The notes under the pieces are model-generated. The model was not told where the DNA came from. It did no database searches and saw nothing but the letters and a program-made list of their open reading frames with translations. From contig JAFCMP010000536.1 in the NCBI GenBank assembly GCA_017506865.1, forward strand, positions 62,001 through 126,000: 64,000 nucleotides of DNA, written 5' to 3'. The stretch comes from Tribonema minus (taxonomy: Eukaryota; Sar; Xanthophyceae; Tribonematales; Tribonemataceae). Of this stretch, positions 56,901 to 64,000 are shown piece after piece. The stretch's first letter is position 1. Every line of letters begins with the position of its first letter. The position numbers were made by a program, and so were the translations under genes.

Positions 56901-57382
56901 TCGCTTGTCTGGAGCGGTCGGCCGGTGAGCTGTCTCCTCAGCAAGCGTCGCGCCAGCGCTGTGCAGGATCCGGCGTTGACTCTGCGTAGTCGCAGCGCGT
57001 AGGCAGACGGCGCTGTGCCCGTTTCGTTGCTCAGGCGGGCGCGGTAGGGGCACTGCAGGGTGGTGTGGCCATCTGCCTTACACAGGTAGCAGGCCTTCTC
57101 ACAGCAGTCGATGTAGGTGGCTCCCACGAAGCCGGCAGCGTGCCCCGTGCCTCCGCACACGCGGCATTGAGGCGGCGGAGGCGGTTCTGGCAGCAGCTGC
57201 GTCGGCCTGAATGCATCTTGATGCTCAAGTGTATCCGAGCCGCCTGCGCTTTCGTCATCCGTGCTGCTGCTGGAGCTGTGAAATCTTTGCTGGTTCCGTT
57301 GGTGCTGCTGCTCCTGCCGCCTTCGCTTGGCCCAGGGCAGCAAATCCTCCAGATTGAAGTTGCTGAGATCTCCCCTGAACAT
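53976..57382 (-). CDS. DDB2: DDB2, UV-damaged-DNA-binding WD40 protein
   Basis: Two exons, 57382-56091 and 55251-53976, in phase; 855 aa. DDB2 is the damage-sensing, substrate-receptor subunit of the CUL4-DDB1 ligase in global-genome nucleotide excision repair. Seen: two CCHC knuckles as in plant DDB2 (CRVCGGTGHAAGF and CYLCKADGHTTLQC, about 73-111) around GATYIDC, then a WD40 propeller (AHDHRISCLMFHPTRHDVLL, GNDRRLRVWDLRKLPEAW, TCGDNRLRVWPDW across the junction). Next comes the very conserved HDFNRYLSPFKAVWDPKDP, GRYISEA, then a last blade SGGSTKVVVW. After that, about 290 residues are Ala/Gly/Pro/Gln-rich low complexity with basic patches, far longer than in plants (about 560 aa in total). 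Head-to-head with the gene at 57708. Confidence 0.95.
55503..55556. repeat. CCCTAA telomere-like repeats upstream of DDB2 exon 2
   Basis: CCCTCACCCTCACCCTAACCCTAACCC lies in the DDB2 intron, about 250 bases before exon 2 in gene sense. Confidence 0.85.
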
Positions 57383-57707
57383 GCCGCGGAATCTTACAAT
57401 CGAGGTTGCAAGAGGCTTTTGCCCCTATGTAAGCTACGCTTGAAGTATAGCTTAAACAGTATGCAGGAGGCGGTGCTGACCCTCACCGGACGAAAATCAG
57501 GACTGTGGCGCGCGGCCCTACCGGCGGTTCACTACGCTAAATATCTGTCTCACACTCTAGAGCTCTCCTCTCACAACCTCTGCACTTCAACAGGGGGAGA
57601 GTTCCTGGATAACTGTCAAGCTCAAGTGTGCCATTGGAAAGCTGTGAAGAGCTGCTCCTTCTGCTTGGCTGTGCCTGATTACAGGGCAACAAGCACGGCG
57701 CTTGCTC
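57383..57707. promoter_or_regulatory. Divergent promoter region, DDB2 / EF-hand gene
   Basis: 325 bases between opposite start codons, so both promoters must lie here or in the 5' UTRs. No clear core element. Confidence 0.4.
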
Positions 57708-60700
57708 ATGGGCAATACGGCAGCGATAGCAAAGGCAGGAGGCAATGCATCAGAGGAGTGGCAGCGCTGGCTCGATCATGGAACTCTCGACAAAATCAGG
57801 GCTAAGATCATCATGCACAAAGCCTATTGTCAGGAAAGGTGTGAAGATTCGGCCCTGATAACGTTCAAGGACTTTGCCGCGCTCTTCGCCGACATGCCAA
57901 CCGCCGATCCTGCACAGGAGGACGACGAAGAACCAGGTGCCGCGCAGCTCACCCAAGCTGCCGCCATCTCCAAGCAGCAGAAAGGTGCTGCAATTCTGCG
58001 AGCCGCTTTCTCAAGATTCGACACAGTGGGCCGCGGCGCTATTTCCGCATTAGATCTGTGGAGCGGGCTGTGTCTGCTGTGCCCCACAGCTGCTCTTGCT
58101 CCCAGGCTCCTCGTCGCGCTCTCTCTCGTGGACACTGACGCCGACAGCAAGCTCAACGCAGTGGAGCTCGGCCTCGCCATGGGCTGCTGCGCTCGCGGCG
58201 TGTGCGCCATCAAGTGCGCAGCACCGCCTCCCCCCGCAGACATCAACGCGCTTGCAATGGAGATCTTTCACAAACGCGCACGCGCCATGCGGAGGCGGCA
58301 GGCCACCGGCCTCGATGCCGCCGCCACGACCGCCACCACCGCCGCCGGTGATGAGCCATTGGGCATCGAAGGCATTGCTGAGGCGTGCGGACGCCACGAT
58401 GCCATATGCTCATACCTCCGCGGCGACGGCGGCGGCGGCGGCGGCAGTGCCGTACCTCTATCCGAGCTTTATGAGCAGGAGCGGAGGCTAAGGCACGAGC
58501 TGGCGGAGGTGGAGGCGGATCTCACGGAGACCAAGCTGGCGCTGAGCACTGCTGCATTCAGTGCTGAGCAGCTGCTGCGCGAACGGGGCGGCGACGCCGC
58601 GCTGCTGAGCATGGACGACGCCACGATCAACGATCTGCTGGCTTTGATCACGGCCACTGGGGGAGTGCGTAGCGGCGGCAGCTCACGCGGCGCCGGCGGC
58701 ACCGGCAGCAGCGGCGCAGGCAGCGCTGACGCTGCCGTCGTTCCAGACGACGTGGCGACGCAGCTGCAGCTCATGCTGCGCGCCAACGCGCTGCTGCACG
58801 ACAACAAGGCAGCGCTCAGTGCGCGCGCCGCGGCGCTCGCGCAGGCCGCACAGGCCAGCGCCTGCGGCGATGACGACAGCGACGACGACGTCAGCACGCC
58901 GTTCCCCATTGCCCGGTGCTCGCTGCACACGGGCGCTCACGCAGTGTCGCAGGGCGCCGCTGCGGGTGTTGTGCGGCGCGCTCGCTCATCAGCCATGCCT
59001 CGCCTGCACGCGGAGCCCGCTGCTGAATGTGGCGCGGCTGCGGAGCCTGGCAGCATGCAGCAACAGCAGCAGCAGCAGCAGTGCTCAGGGTGGCGCCACA
59101 AGGTGGCAGGGGTGGAGAGCGCCGTACGCGCGGCGCTGTCGCCGCTGTGGCCCATCATCAAGGTGGCGGTAGGCGCGGACGCAACTCCTGCTGAGCCACC
59201 GCGCACGCTGCCGCAGCACATCGCATCGCAGTTTCATGCCGTGGGCGCGTCACCTCCTGCAGTAGAGGAGCTCAAACTCACTATCACGGCCAAGGTCGGC
59301 GAAGAGAGGGAGCTGATGGGGGCTGACAGCGGCGGCAGTTACGGGGGAGCGCTGCTGTCGCTGCGTTCGCGCCAGGACCGCGCCGCCGCGAGCGCCGTCG
59401 CGCGCGCGCGCATTCAAGTTGAAGTTGACGCTCATGCTGCGGCGGCGGGCCACGGCGTTGGGCCGGCGGTGCAGCCCTATGCGCCCACTGCGCCGGAGCT
59501 GCTGGCGTGGTACGCTCGAGAGAGGCTGGGGGGGGGCAAGGGGGGCGTGCTGCTGTCGCAGAGGGGGGCCCCTGAGGGGACGCAGGAGGGGGCGGGAGGG
59601 CGGGGTGCTCCAGGGGGAGGGCAGGGGGTGGTAGCATGGGTCGACCTGCTTGTCCTGGAGAGTGGCAGCGGTGGGGGTGGCCATGCAGAGGGTGCATGCA
59701 CGGAGCTGCAGGAGGACTTGCTGAGGTGCCTGGAGCTGCTGCCGCGGGACTACCTGGAGCAGTACGGGGTGTACGACGTCGCTGTGGTGCGTAACCCCTT
59801 CACTGAATGCGTCTGGTGAGGCAGGAGTGTCAACTTCAACTGTGCGGTCCCCGTAAGTGCCATATGTGTAGCATAGAGGTAGCTTTGCCTCTGATCGTGG
59901 GTGCTGCCTGGAGACTATAGCACCAGGTGGGCTCTGTGGGGTACAACAGTAGTAGAATGCTGTTAGTGTTGTAGCAACATATACATCTGACAGTAACAGG
60001 GGTAATGTGTAATCTCAACTGCATCTGACAAACAGAGCTGGACAGGGGGTATGCGTATGTGTATGATTGCATATGCTTGCATATTCGTATGGTGCATACG
60101 GTGTTTGTAATGGGCCATGATGATAGTGCACTTGAGGTAGTGTTGTCGAGTGCTCGAGGCAGATACACCAATCACTTTGCAACATTGACCCCGCATGCGC
60201 GCAAAGCAGAACAGGAACTACCATTACAGTTTCAGGCACAGTGCTGAACACATGTGTTCATGAACACTAGATGAAAACGAATCAAAAGATCGTAGAGCTC
60301 TAGGTGACCAGGGATGGTTAGCCGCAAGTGCCTTCCACCAATAACCGTGGTCGCCGCTGCTGCAGCAATTGGCCACGAGGCAAACAGTACCACCGTATCC
60401 ACCAGTCAGATACTGGATTCGTGCACCGTCACACCGACAAAATCACGATAAATCCTTAGTGTACGATTCCTAAGCGTTGCAGCATCCCATGCACCCTTGC
60501 TCTTTGTCGATGCACCAGGTAATAGTGGACCCCCCTGCACGTACTGGGCCAGCACCCACCTCTCCAACGCCATCGCCGCCGCCGTCAGCGCCTTCAGCCA
60601 AGCAGCGCAGCTCAGCCAGACTGCGAGCTCAGACGCCCTCCGGCACCACCGCACCGCCGCCGCCTCCACGGGTGCTCAGACTGGCATTTTTCATTGATGG

Positions 60701-63700
60701 TGATGCTCCACGTGACAGCGCTCAGCAACGTGACTCGGCGTCTGCTGACGCTGCGGCAACGGTCACTGACAGCGAGGCGCCGCTGTCACCAGCAGACGTA
60801 AATGGCGTCGCAGGAGAAGAAGGGCCATCAGCAGCAGCAGCAGCGGTGGAAGCGGTGCCGGCAACGGCTGCCGTAGCAGCAGCGCCGGCGGGAGAGGCGG
60901 CGGCGGCGGCGGCGGCGGCGGCGGATTCAGAGCCACCACCAGAACCGGGGGTCATGTCGGAAGCAGCGTCCATAACGCCACCATTGGCGGTGCCGCCGCG
61001 GCTCCCGATCAAGCGCGCCGCGGCGTGCCTCACGCTAAATATGGCGCTGCCCGAGCTGCTCTGTGTGCAGGCGCCGTGGTACAACTTCAATTTGAAGTTG
61101 TACGGCCCCCAGGAGGACGAGCTGAGCGCTGCGGAGCGCGACCCGCGCGCGTTCGCGGCGGACTGCCTCAAGCGCCATGGTGAAATTGCTGCACGGCTCA
61201 ACTCGCTACCTACGCTCTTGGCGCAGGGGGTGGGGGCGTTGGCCAAGGCGATGGGGCTGAGTCAGGTGGGCACTGCCGCGGCGGTGCGGGGGCGGTCGGA
61301 GGGGGCCCTGAGGCAGCAGGTCGAGATGGTGGGGTTTGGTGAGCTCAGCAGGTGGGTAGGTTGGGATATATATGGCAGGGGTATGTATGGAAAACAAGAG
61401 CAGCGCTGCTCAGCTGTTTGATGATCAGGGTGAACGACATGCATGGCCCGTTGTACTCAGTGAGGAGAGATCAACACAACGGAACCGACTGACGTTGCTG
61501 GCTTCGCAGGCATGGTCTCTGCTGTGCCTAAACTCAGATTGATTGGGTGGCAGCGCCGCACCCTGCTCACTGTTGTTCTTTGACTTGGTCTCAAAGGAAA
61601 GCACGAATGATGACATGCTCATGCCCTGGCCATGATGTCGAGGCATGTAGGACGTGTGTGCATGACTGTCGATGTGGCAGTGCTCTGTAGAGCATGCAGG
61701 TAGACAGACAAACAGGCCCTTAGCCCGTGTTGCCTTTGCTGCAGCAGTTCAGATCCGGATCAGAGTGACATGCTATACGGTCTGAAGAATCTACTACTTC
61801 GAAGTATAACATCTACTACCTGCTGTTTCTGCAATCACTTGATGCGGATGCGGCAAGTTACAAGTAAGGGTTAGTGTTAGGGTTAGGGTTAGCCTAACGC
61901 TAAGCATCTGTCGCAATGTGCAGGACAGCCTTTCATGTGCTGCTGCTCTGAGCATGTTTCATGCAAGCAATGATTTGACGCAAAGTTCAAGCACAACTTG
62001 TCCCTTGATATCTGCTTCATCGTGCTACTGTGCTACTCAAAAACGAACTGCTGGGTGGATAGACTAGTGAAGTCGAACTGCATACATGCATATATACATG
62101 AAGGTCAATGGTGCCCTCACCACTGCAGCTTCATCCTTGACTCTTATTACTTCATCTATGCGCACCACAGATTTGGCGAAGCTGCCATCCACCGCCTGTT
62201 CCAGCAATGTGACAGCGATCGCGATGGCGCTCTCAACTTTGCTGAAGGATCCACGCTGCTGCGTCGAATAGCACACACAGGCCAGACAGCGCCCGCAGCG
62301 ACAGCATCGGAGGCCGCATATGAGAACTTCCTGGCACAGCTTGGCATGCAGACAGGTCAGGATGCAGTGCGATGCGGATGTGACCCTGCAATTAACTGTT
62401 GAAGTTGATGATGTGGCATGCAAGTATGATGAGGGTTCTGAGGCAGTGAAAACAGTCCAGTCGTACACAAGCAACATGGGTTGTGAGGCTGGGGTATTGT
62501 GCTAGGCTTACAGTCAGGGTTTGGGTTAGGATTAGAGTCAGGGTCAGTTGCCGCCGCTCACACACTACAGCAATATAGCTGCCCATGCATGCTGACTATG
62601 CACTTGCTTGCTTCACACCAAGCCTACATGTGCAGTTTCAGGGAGTGAGGTAGCCTTTAAAGCTGAGGTTTACTTTCTGCATTGATACAGCCATGTCTTG
62701 ATGAAAGCTGCCATCACCAGCACGCATGAGCATGCATAATTAATCTAAAGGAACACATCAGGGATTCTTGCAAGGTTATCAACAATGTCCTCCCTCTCAA
62801 GTGTAACGACATACCGGTCAGAGTCAATGCACGATTTGAGCATGCTTCAAGTTCAACCAGCCACCTGCATCGTTTCCCAGGGCCCTTTTGTGCCGACCGG
62901 CGTACAGACTTCAACATCAACACCTCACAGCTGCATGTTGCGCGGCACTGGACGCGTACGCTCTCGCCTCATTGCCCAAAAGTAGAAGCCACTGATTGAT
63001 GTCATAGACTTGAAAGAAACTGCTGGCTATGTATGATGATGATTGTCAATGCCCGTCCGCAATTCGCAGACTCAAAGGGCAGGCTCACCGAGGCAGCGCT
63101 CCGAGCGTTCTATAGCGCTCAACCTGGCCTAGCACGAGACCTCGCTGCTGCTGGCATTGGCTCCATAGATGACCTGGCAACAGCGCACTTCACTCTGCAA
63201 GCACAGTTGGATACAGCAGCCTGCACGTTATTAGGGGGAGATGCTGCGCTGCATGGGGTCTTTGCGACCAGCTCGGAGGTGGAGTGGGAGTACGTTAGCT
63301 CGAGACTCTCGCAAGCCATCGCTGCTATCTTAGGTGAAGAACGGCAATTTGTTGCTACTGTTCAAAATGCCATCTGTAGCCCCGCTGGTGTAGTCCGTCT
63401 TGTGACCAAGCTTCAGGAATGGCTTGCTGATGGGCAGCAGGGGCTGCTGCCGGAGCTGAGGAGGGTGGCCAGGGCCCGCTGCACAATCTGCTCCAAAGCT
63501 GCACAAGGGCGAGAGACCCCCTCAAAGCCTGGCTTACAAGGGCAGATGACCCCCCTGCGGCCTGTGTCCCGAGGGCAGGCGACCCCTTTGCAATCTGAGC
63601 TAAAAGGGCAGGGGGGGGGGCAGCATCCTGTATTGCTATCACAGGGCACACTGGGGCGACCAGCAGTAACACTCCACGATGTCAGCCCAGAGAACATGGG

Positions 63701-63869
63701 CAATAGGTTGGCGACTGGAGAGAAACAGATGGGGAGCACTGCCACTGACAAGCTGAGCGCTGCTGCTCACAAGTGTGGCGTTCAAGGGGCTGCACAAGTG
63801 CCCGACGGTACCCTGCAGGAGCTGGAGAGGATGCAAGAGGATTATCAAGAGGTAATAGGGGGAACTTGA
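57708..63869 (+). CDS. EF-hand calcium-binding protein, putatively N-myristoylated
   Basis: Exon 1 57708-59815 (702 codons plus 2 nt), exon 2 about 60617-61351 (start uncertain), exon 3 62171-62355, exon 4 63070-63869. Junctions 2/3 and 3/4 are in phase. The Met is followed by GNTAAIAKAGG, an N-myristoylation-type start. EF-hands: a degenerate one (FSRFDTVGRGAISALDLW), then a canonical loop DTDADSKLNAVE, and in exon 3 DSDRDGALNFAE. A further partial loop (TDSKGRLTEAALRAFY) spans the exon 3/4 junction. Between them are a coiled-coil stretch (LYEQERRLRHELAEVEADL), acidic and Gly-rich linkers, a poly-Gln run and an Ala-rich block in exon 2. Not assignable to a named family; a membrane-tethered calcium sensor is inference. 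The last exon could instead splice at GAG|GTAATA (63852) and continue beyond. Confidence 0.62.
60273..60387 (-). mobile_element. SINE-like repeat copy 6, near full length
   Basis: Contains GAAAACGAATCAAAAGATCG, TAGAGCTCTAGGTGACCAGG, GCAAGTGCCTTCCACCAAT and CCGTGGTCGCCGCTGCTGCA. It is antisense to the surrounding EF-hand gene intron. Confidence 0.75.
61866..61900. repeat. TTAGGG-like repeats in an EF-hand gene intron
   Basis: GGGTTAGTGTTAGGGTTAGGG followed by an inverted CCTAACGCTAA. Another short cluster lies at 62516-62546. Confidence 0.8.
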
Positions 63870-64000
63870 TGCTGGGCGTCTGGACGTGCTCTGTTGAGTG
63901 TGAGAAGTGCCACTAAGAGCTTGGTTTGCATCTACCTACTTCGTATTGTATGCAGTATGAGTTGCTCAGTGCATGAGTCACTTGCATTTCAAGTATGATG
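63870..64000. other. Window edge, no feature seen
   Basis: 131 bases after the EF-hand stop; either 3' UTR or, if the alternative donor at 63852 is used, intron. Confidence 0.4.

Noticed and set aside
1-64000. CRISPR array, operon or bacterial origin
   Set aside because: No regularly spaced identical repeats with unique spacers; the genes are spliced and eukaryotic in type.

Overview
This window is nuclear DNA from an intron-rich eukaryote, most likely a microalga or related protist with a flagellate stage. The evidence is spliced genes with GT/AG introns, a plant/alga-type DDB2 carrying two CCHC knuckles, an FZL-type (plastid/bacterial-like) dynamin, and a CEP131-like centriole/cilium protein. 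All interspersed telomere-like repeats are TTAGGG, not the TTTAGGG typical of many green plants and algae. Together with the FZL-type protein, this favours a photosynthetic stramenopile (ochrophyte) or similar secondary alga. That assignment is inference. Exons are GC-rich with Ala/Gly/Ser-rich low complexity. Introns are AT-richer and packed with degenerate tandem repeats.

Layout. 1-5513 (-): CHK/EcKL-like small-molecule kinase, C-terminus off the window. 5854-7386 (+): PNPOx-like FMN protein, divergent from it. 8561-11155 (+): secretory START-domain membrane protein. 11655-27989 (-): a 16-exon, 16-kb FZL/bacterial-dynamin-like GTPase. 28225-34619 (+): O-fucosyltransferase-like Golgi protein, divergent from FZL. 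36473-44192 (+): CEP131-like coiled-coil gene, with a 5'-truncated retrotransposon (39633-41791) in its third intron. 44798-46448 (+): unrecognised 424-aa protein. 48036-49001 (+): ORF containing an in-frame 330-bp tandem duplication. 49694-51203 (-): DGAT2. 53976-57382 (-): DDB2. 57708-63869 (+): putatively N-myristoylated EF-hand protein, divergent from DDB2. Exon models were built by hand from splice sites and reading phase. For most genes every junction keeps phase, which supports the models strongly.

The genes do not form one pathway; they are independent housekeeping functions (lipid synthesis and transport, membrane remodelling, DNA repair, cilium, glycosylation).

The most unusual feature is structural. 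In at least four genes, introns contain decaying tandem copies of the neighbouring exon edge together with its splice site, often mixed with TTAGGG-like repeats. The window also holds a LINE-like element inserted at AAGTACC with target-site duplications, apparent 15-20 bp micro-insertions of the same element's 3' tail at similar sites, and a SINE-like family of six copies. One SINE-like copy appears to supply a 3' splice site.
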